The position numbers and the translations under genes were made by a program. DNA of 64,000 nt from Synchiropus splendidus (taxonomy: Eukaryota > Chordata > Actinopteri > Syngnathiformes > Callionymidae): NCBI RefSeq assembly GCF_027744825.2, contig NC_071339.1, positions 26,149,501-26,213,500 on the forward strand. The letters are read 5' to 3'. Position 1 is the stretch's first letter; each line of letters starts with the position of its first letter. The notes beneath the pieces were generated by a model. The model ran no database searches. It saw nothing but the letters and a program-made list of their open reading frames with translations, and was not told the DNA's origin. Shown piece after piece: positions 34,772-47,555 of this stretch.

Positions 34772-37027
34772 GGCACAATGCGTAAAAACGCTTTTCAGCC
34801 TGAGATAAGGTGGGTTTCGGAACGCCAAACATAAAAGTGTTGATAACTTTGGAAAAACACTTCAGACAGTTTAGATTTGATGTGCAACTACTAGAAAGAC
34901 CCTTTCTGCTATAGTGGGAGGTTAAAATTTCATGTTCTGAAGCTTCCCTGAAAAGTTATGGCACTATGCACAAAAACGCTTTTCAGCCTGAGATAAGGTG
35001 GGTTTCGGAACGCCAAACATAAAAGTGTTAATAACTTTGGAAAAACACTTCAGACAGTTTAAATTTGATGTGCAACTACTAGAAAGACCCTTTCTGCTAT
35101 AGTGGGAGGTTAAAATTTCATGTTCTGAAGCTTCCCTGAAAAGTTATGGCACAATGCACAAAAACGCTTTTCAGCCTGAGATAAGGTGGGTTTCGGAACG
35201 CCAAACATAAAAGTGTTAATAACTTTGGAAAAACACTTCAGACAGTTTAGATTTGATGTGCAACTACTCGAAAGACCCTTTCTGCTATAGTGGGAGGTTA
35301 AAATTTCATGTTCTGAAGCTTACCTGAAAAGTTATGGCACAATGCACAAAAACGCTTTTCAGCCTGAGATAAGGTGGGTTTCGGAACGCCAAACATAAAA
35401 GTGTTGATAACTTTTGAAAAACACTTCAGACAGCTTAGATTTGATGTGCAACTACTAGAAAGACCCTTTCTGCTATAGTGGGAGGTTAAAATTTCATGTT
35501 CTGAAGCTTCCCTGAAAAGTTATGGCACAATGCACAAAAACGCTTTTCAGCCTGAGATAAGGTGGGTTTCGGAACGCCAAACATAAAAGTGTTGATAACT
35601 TTCGAAAAAGACTTCAGACAGCTTAAATTTGATGTGCACCTACTAGAAAGACCCTTTCTGCTATAGTGGGAGGTTAAAATTTCATGTTCTGAAGCTTCCC
35701 TGAAAAGTTATGGCACAATGCACAAAAACGCTTTTCAGCCTGAGATAAGGTGGGTTTCGGAACGCCAAACATAAAAGCGTTGATAACTTTCGAAAAACAC
35801 TTCAGACAGCTTAAATTTGATGTGCACCTACTAGAAAGACCCTTTCTGCTATAGTGGGAGGTTAAAATTTCATGTTCTGAAGCTTCCCTGAAAAGTTATG
35901 GCACAATGCACAAAAACGCTTTTCAGCCTGAGATAAGGTGGGTTTCGGAACGCCAAACATAAAAGTGTTAATAACTTTGGAAAAACACTTCAGACAGTTT
36001 AGATTTGATGTGCAACTACTAGAAAGACCCTTTCTGCTATAGTGGGAGGTTAAAATTTCATGTTCTGAAGCTTCCCTGAAAAGGTATGGCACAATGCACA
36101 AAAACGCTTTTCAGCCTGAGATAAGGTGGGTTTCGGAACGCCAAACATAAAAGTGTTGATAACTTTCGAAAAACACTTCAGACAGCTTAAATTTGATGTG
36201 CACCTACTAGAAAGACCCTTTCTGCTATAGTGGGAGGTTAAAATTTCATGTTCTGAAGCTTCCCTGAAAAGTTATGGCACAATGCACAAAAACGCTTTTC
36301 AGCCTGAGATAAGGTGGGTTTCGGAACGCCAAACATAAAAGCGTTGATAACTTTCGAAAAACACTTCAGACAGCTTAAATTTGATGTGCACCTACTAGAA
36401 AGACCCTTTCTGCTATAGTGGGAGGTTAAAATTTCATGTTCTGAAGCTTCCCTGAAAAGTTATGGCACAATGCACAAAAACGCTTTTCAGCCTGAGATAA
36501 GGTGGGTTTCGGAACGCCAAACATAAAAGTGTTAATAACTTTGGAAAAACACTTCAGACAGTTTAGATTTGATGTGCAACTACTAGAAAGACCCTTTCTG
36601 CTATAGTGGGAGGTTAAAATTTCATGTTCTGAAGCTTCCCTGAAAAGGTATGGCACAATGCACAAAAACGCTTTTCAGCCTGAGATAAGGTGGGTTTCGG
36701 AACGCCAAACATAAAAGTGTTAATAACTTTGGAAAAACACTTCAGACAGTTTAGATTTGATGTGCAACTACTAGAAAGACCCTTTCTGCTATAGTGGGAG
36801 GTTAAAATTTCATGTTCTGAAGCTTTCCTGAAAAGTTATGGCACAATGCGTAAAAACGCTTTTCAGCCTGAGATAAGGTGGGTTTCGGAACGCCAAACAT
36901 AAAAGTGTTGATAACTTTGGAAAAACACTTCAGACAGTTTAGATTTGATGTGCAACTACTAGAAAGACCCTTTCTGCTATAGTGGGAGGTTAAAATTTCA
37001 TGTTCTGAAGCTTCCCTGAAAAGTTAT
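34772..37027 (+). repeat. Monomers 186-197 with a 3-monomer duplication
   Basis: Alpha-A monomers (cagcttaaatttg) first appear here. The triple alpha-A, alpha-A with aaagcgttgat, beta2 ending aaaaggtatgg occurs twice back to back (35524-36087 and 36088-36651), exactly 564 bp apart. Copy 1 has one private change, aaagactt. Confidence 0.82.
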
Positions 37028-38719
37028 GGCACAATGCACAAAAACGCTTTTCAGCCTGAGATAAGGTGGGTTTCGGAACGCCAAACATAAAAGCGTTGAT
37101 AACTTTCGAAAAACACTTCAGACAGCTTAAATTTGATGTGCACCTACTAGAAAGACCCTTTCTGCTATAGTGGGAGGTTAAAATTTCATGTTCTGAAGCT
37201 TCCCTGAAAAGTTATGGCACAATGCACAAAAACGCTTTTCAGCCTGAGATAAGGTGGGTTTCGGAACGCCAAACATAAAAGTGTTGATAACTTTTGAAAA
37301 ACACTTCAGACAGCTTAGATTTGATGTGCAACTACTAGAAAGACCCTTTCTGCTATAGTGGGAGGTTAAAATTTCATGTTCTGAAGCTTCCCTGAAAAGT
37401 TATGGCACAATGCACAAAAACGCTTTTCAGCCTGAGATAAGGTGGGTTTCGGAACGCCAAACATAAAAGTGTTGACAACTTTCGAAAAACACTTCAGACA
37501 GCTTAAATTTGATGTGCACCTACTAGAAAGACCCTTTCTGCTATAGTGGGAGGTTAAAATTTCATGTTCTGAAGCTTCCCTGAAAAGTTATGGCACAATG
37601 CACAAAAACGCTTTTCAGCCTGAGATAAGGTGGGTTTCGGAACGCCAAACATAAAAGCGTTGATAACTTTCGAAAAACACTTCAGACAGCTTAAATTTGA
37701 TGTGCACCTACTAGAAAGACCCTTTCTGCTATAGTGGGAGGTTAAAATTTCATGTTCTGAAGCTTCCCTGAAAAGTTATGGCACAATGCACAAAAACGCT
37801 TTTCAGCCTGAGATAAGGTGGGTTTCGGAACGCCAAACATAAAAGTGTTAATAACTTTGGAAAAACACTTCAGACAGTTTAGATTTGATGTGCAACTACT
37901 AGAAAGACCCTTTCTGCTATAGTGGGAGGTTAAAATTTCATGTTCTGAAGCTTCCCTGAAAAGGTATGGCACAATGCACAAAAACGCTTTTCAGCCTGAG
38001 ATAAGGTGGGTTTCGGAACGCCAAACATAAAAGTGTTAATAACTTTGGAAAAACACTTCAGACAGTTTAGATTTGATGTGCAACTACTAGAAAGACCCTT
38101 TCTGCTATAGTGGGAGGTTAAAATTTCATGTTCTGAAGCTTTCCTGAAAAGTTATGGCACAATGCGTAAAAACGCTTTTCAGCCTGAGATAAGGTGGGTT
38201 TCGGAACGCCAAACATAAAAGTGTTGATAACTTTGGAAAAACACTTCAGACAGTTTAGATTTGATGTGCAACTACTAGAAAGACCCTTTCTGCTATAGTG
38301 GGAGGTTAAAATTTCATGTTCTGAAGCTTCCCTGAAAAGTTATGGCACAATGCACAAAAACGCTTTTCAGCCTGAGATAAGGTGGGTTTCGGAACGCCAA
38401 ACATAAAAGTGTTAATAACTTTGGAAAAACACTTCAGACAGTTTAGATTTGATGTGCAACTACTAGAAAGACCCTTTCTGCTATAGTGGGAGGTTAAAAT
38501 TTCATGTTCTGAAGCTTCCCTGAAAAGTTATGGCACAATGCACAAAAACGCTTTTCAGCCTGAGATAAGGTGGGTTTCGGAACGCCAAACATAAAAGTGT
38601 TGATAACTTTCGAAAAACACTTCAGAGAGCTTAGATTTGATGTGCACCTACTAGGAAGACCCTTTCTGCTATAGTGGGAGGTTAAAATTTCATGTTCTGA
38701 AGCTTCCCTGAAAAGTTAT
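37028..38719 (+). repeat. Nine-monomer block duplicated 23874 bp away
   Basis: Monomers 198-206 run alpha-A(gcg), gamma, alpha-A, alpha-A(gcg), beta2(ggtatgg), beta2(gctttcc), beta1, beta2, alpha(gagag, ctaggaag). The same order is at 60902-62593. Markers ctaggaag at 38651 and 62525, and gcgtaaaacc just beyond the block at 38728 and 62602, are each 23874 bp apart (127 monomers less the two 1-bp deletions near 55.4 and 58.6 kb). Confidence 0.85.
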
Positions 38720-39471
38720 GGCACAATGCGTAAAACCGCTTTTCAGCCTGAGATAAGGTGGGTTTCGGAACGCCAAACATAAAAGTGTTGATAACTTTGG
38801 AAAAACACTTCAGACAGTTTAGATTTGATGTGCAACTACTAGAAAGACCCTTTCTGCTATAGTGGGAGGTTAAAATTTCATGTTCTGAAGCTTCCCTGAA
38901 AAGTTATGGCACAATGCACAAAAACGCTTTTCAGCCTGAGATAAGGTGGGTTTCGGAACGCCAAACATAAAAGTGTTAATAACTTTGGAAAAACACTTCA
39001 GACAGTTTAGATTTGATGTGCAACTACTAGAAAGACCCTTTCTGCTATAGTGGGAGGTTAAAATTTCATGTTCTGAAGCTTCCCTGAAAAGTTATGGCAC
39101 AATGCACAAAAACGCTTTTCAGCCTGAGATAAGGTGGGTTTCGGAACGCCAAACATAAAAGTGTTGATAACTTTCGAAAAACACTTCAGAGAGCTTAGAT
39201 TTGATGTGCACCTACTAGGAAGACCCTTTCTGCTATAGTGGGAGGTTAAAATTTCATGTTCTGAAGCTTCCCTGAAAAGTTATGGCACAATGCGTAAAAC
39301 CGCTTTTCAGCCTGAGATAAGGTGGGTTTCGGAACGCCAAACATAAAAGTGTTGATAACTTTGGAAAAACACTTCAGACAGTTTAGATTTGATGTGCAAC
39401 TACTAGAAAGACCCTTTCTGCTATAGTGGGAGGTTAAAATTTCATGTTCTGAAGCTTTCCTGAAAAGTTAT
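38344..39471 (+). repeat. 3-monomer tandem duplication
   Basis: The triple beta2, alpha (gagag with ctaggaag), beta1 (gcgtaaaacc) occurs at 38344-38907 and again at 38908-39471. The gcgtaaaacc markers are at 38728 and 39292, 564 bp apart. The related region at 62 kb has the triple once only, so this is an expansion here or a contraction there. Confidence 0.8.
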
Positions 39472-42400
39472 GGCACAATGCACAAAAACGCTTTTCAGCC
39501 TGAGATAAGGTGGGTTTCGGAACGCCAAACATAAAAGTGTTGATAACTTTTGAAAAACACTTCAGACAGCTTAGATTTGATGTGCAACTACTAGAAAGAC
39601 CCTTTCTGCTATAGTGGGAGGTTAAAATTTCATGTTCTGAAGCTTCCCTGAAAAGTTATGGCACAATGCACAAAAACGCTTTTCAGCCTGAGATAAGGTG
39701 GGTTTCGGAACGCCAAACATAAAAGTGTTGATAACTTTCGAAAAACACTTCAGAGAGCTTAGATTTGATGTGCACCTACTAGAAAGACCCTTTCTGCTAT
39801 AGTGGGAGGTTAAAATTTCATGTTCTGAAGCTTCCCTGAAAAGTTATGGCACAATGCGTAAAAACGCTTTTCAGCCTGAGATAAGGTGGGTTTCGGAACG
39901 CCAAACATAAAAGTGTTGATAACTTTGGAAAAACACTTCAGACAGTTTAGATTTGATGTGCAACTACAAGAAAGACCCTTTCTGCTATAGTGGGAGGTTA
40001 AAATTTCATGTTCTGAAGCTTCCCTGAAAAGTTATGGCACAATGCACAAAAACGCTTTTCAGCCTGAGATAAGGTGGGTTTCGGAACGCCAAACATAAAA
40101 GTGTTAATAACTTTGGAAAAACACTTCAGACAGTTTAGATTTGATGTGCAACTACTAGAAAGACCCTTTCTGCTATAGTGGGAGGTTAAAATTTCATGTT
40201 CTGAAGCTTCCCTGAAAAGTTATGGCACAATGCGTAAAAACGCTTTTCAGCCTGAGATAAGGTGGGTTTCGGAACGCCAAACATAAAAGTGTTGATAACT
40301 TTTGAAAAACACTTCAGACAGTTTAGATTTGATGTGCAACTACTAGAAAGACCCTTTCTGCTATAGTGAGAGGTTAAAATTTCATGTTCTGAAGCTTCCC
40401 TGAAAAGTTATGGCACAATGCACAAAAACGCTTTTCAGCCTGAGATAAGGTGGGTTTCGGAACGCCAAACATAAAAGTGTTGATAACTTTCGAAAAACAC
40501 TTCAGACAGCTTAGATTTGATGTGCACCTATTAGAAAGACCCTTTCTGCTATAGTGGGAGGTTAAAATTTCATGTTGTGAAGCTTCCCTGAAAAGTTATG
40601 GCACAATGCACAAAAACGCTTTTCAGCCTGAGATAAGGTGGGTTTTGGAACGCCAAACATAAAAGTGTTAATAACTTTGGAAAAACACTTCAGACAGTTT
40701 AGATTTGATGTGCAACTACTAGAAAGACCCTTTCTGCTATAGTGGGAGGTTAAAATTTCATGTTCTGAAGCTTCCCTGAAAAGTTATGGCACAATGCACA
40801 AAAACGCTTTTCAGCCTGAGATAAGGTGGGTTTCGGAACGCCAAACATAAAAGTGTTAATAACTTTGGAAAAACACTTCAGACAGTTTAGATTTGATGTG
40901 CAACTACTAGAAAGACCCTTTCTGCTATAGTGGGAGGTTAAAATTTCATGTTCTGAAGCTTCCCTGAAAAGTTATGGCACAATGCACAAAAACGCTTTTC
41001 AGCCTGAGATAAGGTGGGTTTCGGAACGCCAAACATAAAAGTGTTGATAACTTTCGAAAAACACTTCAGAGAGCTTAGATTTGATGTGCACCTACTAGGA
41101 AGACCCTTTCTGCTATAGTGGGAGGTTAAAATTTCATGTTCTGAAGCTTCCCTGAAAAGTTATGGCACAATGCGTAAAAACGCTTTTCAGCCTGAGATAA
41201 GGTGGGTTTCGGAACGCCAAACATAAAAGTGTTGATAACTTTGGAAAAACACTTCAGACAGTTTAGATTTGATGTGCAACTACTAGAAAGACCCTTTCTG
41301 CTATAGTGGGAGGTTAAAATTTCATGTTCTGAAGCTTCCCTGAAAAGTTATGGCACAATGCACAAAAACGCTTTTCAGCCTGAGATAAGGTGGGTTTCGG
41401 AACGCCAAACATAAAAGTGTTGATAACTTTTGAAAAACACTTCAGACAGCTTAGATTTGATGTGCAACTAATAGAAAGACCCTTTCTGCTATAGTGGGAG
41501 GTTAAAATTTCATGTACTGAAGCTTCCCTGAAAAGTTATGGCACAATGCACAAAAACGCTTTTCAGCCTGAGATAAGGTGGGTTTCGGAACGCCAAACAT
41601 AAAAGTGTTAATAACTTTGGAAAAACACTTCAGACAGTTTAGATTTGATGTGCAACTACTAGAAAGACCCTTTCTGCTATAGTGGGAGGTTAAAATTTCA
41701 TGTTCTGAAGCTTCCCTGAAAAGTTATGGCACAATGCACAAAAACGCTTTTCAGCCTGAGATAAGGTGGGTTTCGGAACGCCAAACATAAAAGTGTTGAT
41801 AACTTTCGAAAAACACTTCAGAGAGCTTAGATTTGATGTGCACCTACTAGAAAGACCCTTTCTGCTATAGTGGGAGGTTAAAATTTCATGTTCTGAAGCT
41901 TCCCTGAAAGGTTATGGCACAATGCGTAAAAACGCTTTTCAGCCTGAGATAACGTGGGTTTCGGAACGCCAAACATAAAAGTGTTGATAACTTTGGAAAA
42001 ACACTTCAGACAGTTTAGATTTGATGTGCAACTACTAGAAAGACCCTTTCTGCTATAGTGGGAGGTTAAAATTTCATGTTCTGAAGCTTTCCTGAAAAGT
42101 TATGGCACAATGCACAAAAACGCTTTTCAGCCTGAGATGAGGTGGGTTTCGGAACGCCAAACATAAAAGTGTTGATAACTTTTGAAAAACACTTCAGACA
42201 GCTTAGATTTGATGTGCAACTACTAGAAAGACCCTTTCTGCTATAGTGGGAGATTGAAATTTCATGTTCTGAAGCTTCCCTGAAAAGTTATGGCACAATG
42301 CACAAAAACGCTTTTCAGCCTGAGATAAGGTGGGTTTCGGAACGCCAAACATAAAAGTGTTGATAACTTTCGAAAAACACTTCAGACAGCTTAGATTTGA

Positions 42401-42667
42401 TGTGCACCTACTAGAAAGACCCTTTCTGCTATAGTGGGAGGTTAAAATTTCATGTTCTGAAGCTTCCCTGAAAAGTTATGGCACAATGCACAAAAACGCT
42501 TTTCAGCCTGAGATAAGGTGGGTTTCGGAACGCCAAACATAAAAGTGTTAATAACTTTGGAAAAACACTTCGGACAGTTTAGATTTGATGTGCAACTACT
42601 AGAAAGACCCTTTCTGCTATAGTGGGAGGTTAAAATTTCATGTTCTGAAGCTTCCCTGAAAAGTTAT
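39472..42667 (+). repeat. Monomers 211-227, lead-in to the 26-mer family
   Basis: Mixed alpha, beta and gamma copies. The pair gtgcacctattag then gggttttggaacg (about 40522-40650) recurs 2820 bp (15 monomers) later at 43342. The markers gaaaggttatgg (41906) and ataacgtgg start the series that recurs at 46794 and 50366. No other elements are seen. Confidence 0.78.
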
Positions 42668-45600
42668 GGCACAATGCACAAAAACGCTTTTCAGCCCGAG
42701 ATAAGGTGGGTTTCGGAACGCCAAACATAAAAGTGTTAATAACTTTGGAAAAACACTTCAGACAGTTTAGATTTGATGTGCAACTACTTGAAAGACCCTT
42801 TCTGTTATAGTGGGAGGTTAAAATTACATGTTCTGAAGCTTCCCTGAAAAGTTATGGCACAATGCACAAAAACGCTTTTCAGCCTGAGATAAGGTGGGTT
42901 TCGGAACGCCAAACATAAAAGTGTTAATAACTTTGGAAAAACACTTCAGACAGTTTAGATTTGATGTGCAACTACTAGAAAGACCCTTTCTGCTATAGTG
43001 GGAGGTTATAATTTCATGTTCTGAAGCTTCCCTGAAAAGTTATGGCACAATGCGTAAAAACGCTTTTCAGCCTGAGATAAGGTGGGTTTCGGAACGCCAA
43101 ACATAAAAGTGTTGATAACTTTTGAAAAACACTTCAGACAGTTTAGATTTGATGTGCAACTACTAGAAAGACCCTTTCTGCTATAGTGGGAGGTTAAAAT
43201 TTCATGTTCTGAAGCTTCCCTGAAAAGTTATGGCACAATGCACAAAAACGCTTTTCAGCCTGAGATAAGGTGGGTTTCGGAACGCCAAACATAAAAGTGT
43301 TGATAACTTTCGAAGAACACTTCAGACAGCTTAGATTTGATGTGCACCTATTAGAAAGACCCTTTCTGCTATAGTGGGAGGTTAAAATTTCATGTTCTGA
43401 AGCTTCCCTGAAAAGTTATGGCACAATGCACAAAAACGCTTTTCAGCCTGAGATAAGGTGGGTTTTGGAACGCCAAACATAAAAGTGTTAATAACTTTGG
43501 AAAAACACTTCAGACAGTTTAGATTTGATGTGCAACTACTAGAAAGACCCTTTCTGCTATAGTGGGAGGTTAAAATTTCATGTTCTGAAGCTTCCCTGAA
43601 AAGTTATGGCACAATGCACAAAAACGCTTTTCAGCCTGAGATAAGGTGGGTTTCGGAACGCCAAACATAAAAGTGTTAATAACTTTGGAAAAACACTTCA
43701 GACAGTTTAGATTTGATGTGCAACTACTAGAAAGACCCTTTCTGCTATAGTGGGATGTTAAAATTTCATGTTCTGAAGCTTCCCTGAAAAGTTATGGCAC
43801 AATGCGTAAAAACGCTTTTCAGCCTGAGATAAGGTGGGTTTCGGAACGCCAAACATAAAAGTGTTGATAACTTTCGAAAAACACTTCAGACAGTTTAGAT
43901 TTGATGTGCAACTACTAGAAAGACCCTTTCTGCTAAAGTGGGAGGTTAAAATTTCATGTTCTGAAGCTTCCCTGAAAAGTTATGGCACAATGCACAAAAA
44001 CGCTTTTCAGCCTGAGATAAGGTGGGTTTCGGAACGCCAAACATAAAAGTGTTGATAACTTTCGAAAAACACTTCAGACAGCTTAGATTTGATGTGCACC
44101 TACTAGAAAGACCCTTTCTGCTATAGTGGGAGGTTAAAATTTCATGTTCTGAATCTTCCCTGAAAAGTTATGGCACAATGCGTAAAAACGCTTTTCAGCC
44201 TGAGATAAGGTGGGTTTCGGACCGCCAAACATAAAAGTGTTGATAACTTTGGAAAAACACTTCAGACAGTTTAGATTTGATGTGCAACTACTAGAAAGAC
44301 CCTTTCTGCTATAGTGGGAGGTTAAAATTTCATGTTCTGAACCTTCCCTGAAAAGTTATGGCACAATGCACAAAAACGCTTTTCAGCCTGAGATAAGGTG
44401 GGTTTCGGAACGCCAAACATAAAAGTGTTGATAACTTCTGAAAAACACTTCAGACAGCTTAGATTTGATGTGCAACTACTAGAAAGACCCTTTCTGCTAT
44501 AGTGGGAGGTTAAAATTTCATGTTCTGAAGCTTCCCTGAAAAGTTATGGCACAATGCACAAAAACGCTTTTCAGCCTGAGATAAGGTGGGTTTCGGTACG
44601 CCAAACATAAAAGTGTTGATAACTTTGGAAAAACACTTCAGACAGCTTAGATTTGATGTGCACCTACTAGAAAGACCCTTTCTGCTATAGTGGGAGGTTA
44701 AAATTTCATGTTCTGAAGCTTCCCTGAAAAGTTATGGCACAATGCACAAAAACGCTTTTCAGCCTGAGATAAGGTGGGTTTCGGAACACCAAACATAAAA
44801 GTGTTGATAACTTTTGAAAAACACTTCAGACAGCTTAGATTTGATGTGCAACTACTAGAAAGACCCTTTCTGCTATAGTGGGAGGTTAAAATTTCATGTT
44901 CTGAAGCTTCCCCGAAAAGTTATGGCACAATGCACAAAAACGCTTTTCAGCCTGAGATAAGGTGGGTTTCGGAACGCCAAACATAAAAGTGTTAATAACT
45001 TTGGAAAAACACTTCAGACAGTTTAGATTTGATGTGCAACTACTAGAAAGACCCGTTCTGCTATAGTGGGAGGTTAAAATTTCATGTTCTGAAGCTTCCC
45101 TGAAAAGTTATGGCACAATGCGTAAAAACGCTTTTCAGCCTGAGATAAGGTGGGTTTCGGAACGCCAAACATAAAAGTGTTGATAACTTTTGAAAAACAC
45201 TTCAGACAGTTTAGATTTGATGTGCAACTACTAGAAAGACCCTTTCTGCTATAGTGGGAGGTTAAAATTTCATGTTCTGAAGCTTCCCTGAAAAGTTATG
45301 GCACAATGCACAAAAACGCTTTTCAGCCTGAGATAAGGTGGGTTTTGGAACGCCAAACATAAAAGTGTTAATAACTTTGGAAAAACACTTCAGACAGTTT
45401 AGATTTGATGTGCAACTACTAGAAAGACCCTTTCTGCTATAGTGGGAGGTTAAAATTTCATGTTCTGAAGCTTCCCTGAAAAGTTATGGCACAATGCACA
45501 AAAACGCTTTTCAGCCTGAGATAAGGTGGGTTTCGGAACGCCAAACATAAAAGTGTTAATAACTTTGGAAAAACACTTCAGACAGTTTAGATTTGATGTG

Positions 45601-47555
45601 CAACTACTAGAAAGACCCTTTCTGCTATAGTGGGAGGTTAAAATTTCATGTTCTGAAGCTTCCCTGAAAAGTTATGGCACAATGCACAAAAACGCTTTTC
45701 AGCCTGAGATAAGGTGGGTTTCGGAACGCCAAACATAAAAGTGTTGATAACTTTCGAAAAACACTTCAGAGAGCTTAGATTTGATGTGCACCTACTAGGA
45801 AGACCCTTTCTGCTATAGTGGGAGGTTAAAATTTCATGTTCTGAAGCTTCCCTGAAAAGTAATGGCACAATGCGTAAAAACGCTTTTCAGCCTGAGATAA
45901 GGTGGGTTTCGGAACGCCAAACATAAAAGTGTAGATAACTTTGGAAAAACACTTCAGACAGTTTAGATTTGATGTGCAACTACTAGAAAGACCCTTTCTG
46001 CTATAGTGGGAGGTTAAAATTTCATGTTCTGAAGCTTTCCTGAAAAGTTATGGCACAATGCACAAAAACGCTTTTCAGCCTGAGATAAGGTGGGTTTCGG
46101 AACGCCAAACATAAAAGTGTTGATAACTTTTGAAAAACACTTCAGACAGCTTAGATTTGATGTGCAACTACTAGAAAGACCCTTTCTGCTATAGTGGGAG
46201 GTTAAAATTTCATGTTCTGAAGCTTCCCTGAGAAGTTATGGCACAATGCACAAAAACGCTTTTCAGCCTGAGATAAGGTGGGTTTCGGAACGCCAAACAT
46301 AAAAGTGTTGATAACTTTTGAAAAACACTTCAGACAGCTTAGATTTGATGTGCAACTAATAGAAAGACCCTTTCTGCTATAGTGGGAGGTTAAAATTTCA
46401 TGTTCTGAAGCTTCCCTGAAAAGTTATGGCACAATGCACAAAAACGCTTTTCAGCCTGAGATAAGGTGGGTTTCGGAACGCCAAACATAAAAGTGTTAAT
46501 AACTTTGGAAAAACACTTCAGACAGTTTAGATTTGATGTGCAACTACTAGAAAAACCCTTTCTGCTATAGTGGGAGGTTAAAATTTCATGTTCTGAAGCT
46601 TCCCTGAAAAGTTATGGCACAATGCACAAAAACGCTTTTCAGCCTGAGATAAGGTGGGTTTCGGAACGCCAAACATAAAAGTGTTGATAACTTTCGAAAA
46701 ACACTTCAGAGAGCTTAGATTTGATGTGCACCTACTAGAAAGACCCTTTCTGCTATAGTGGGAGGTTAAAATTTCATGTTCTGAAGCTTCCCTGAAAGGT
46801 TATGGCACAATGCGTAAAAACGCTTTTCAGCCTGAGATAACGTGGGTTTCGGAACGCCAAACATAAAAGTGTTGATAACTTTTGAAAAACACTTCAGACA
46901 GCTTAGATTTGATGTGCAACTACTAGAAAGACCCTTTCTGCTATAGTGGGAGATTAAAATTTCATGTTCTGAAGCTTCCCTGAAAAGTTATGGCACAATG
47001 CACAAAAACGCTTTTCAGCCTGAGATAAGGTGGGTTTCGGAACGCCAAACATAAAAGTGTTGATAACTTTCGAAAAACACTTCAGACAGCTTAGATTTGA
47101 TGTGCACCTACTAGAAAGACCCTTTCTGCTATAGTGGGAGGTTAAAATTTCATGTTCTGAAGCTTCCCTGAAAAGTTATGGCACAATGCGTAAAAACGCT
47201 TTTCAGCCTGAGATAAGGTGGGTTTCGGAACGCCAAACATAAAAGTGTTGATAACTTTGGAAAAACACTTCAGACAGTTTAGATTTGATGTGCAACTACT
47301 AGAAAGACCCTTTCTGCTATAGTGGGAGGTTAAAATTTCATGTTCTGAAGCTTCCCTGAAAAGTTATGGCACAATGCACAAAAACGCTTTTCAGCCTGAG
47401 ATAAGGTGGGTTTCGGAACGCCAAACATAAAAGTGTTAATAACTTTGGAAAAACACTTCAGACAGTTTAGATTTGATGTGCAACTACTAGAAAGACCCTT
47501 TCTGCTATAGTGGGAGGTTAAAATTTCATGTTCTGAAGCTTCCCTGAAAAGTTAT
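42668..47555 (+). repeat. 26-monomer HOR, full copy (4888 bp)
   Basis: Starts at the agcccgag/ctgttatag monomer (marker 42693). Ordered markers: ttataattt; acctattag; ggttttgg; ctaaagtgg; ggaccgcc (44219); acttctgaaaa; ggtacgcc; ggaacacc; ttccccg; cccgttc; gtaatgg; gtagataac; gagaagtt; aactaatag; gaaaaaccc; gaaaggtt; ataacgtgg. The next agcccgag is at 47581, exactly 4888 bp (26 monomers) on. Confidence 0.85.
46804..46991 (+). repeat. Chimeric monomer 250
   Basis: Its left part (gcgt, ataacgtgg) matches monomer 224. Its right part (T80, C99, gggagatta) matches monomer 225 (gggagattg). Two neighbouring units of the earlier series appear fused into one, with the joint inside the monomer. An identical fused unit is present 3572 bp later, so the fusion predates that duplication. 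Confidence 0.68.
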
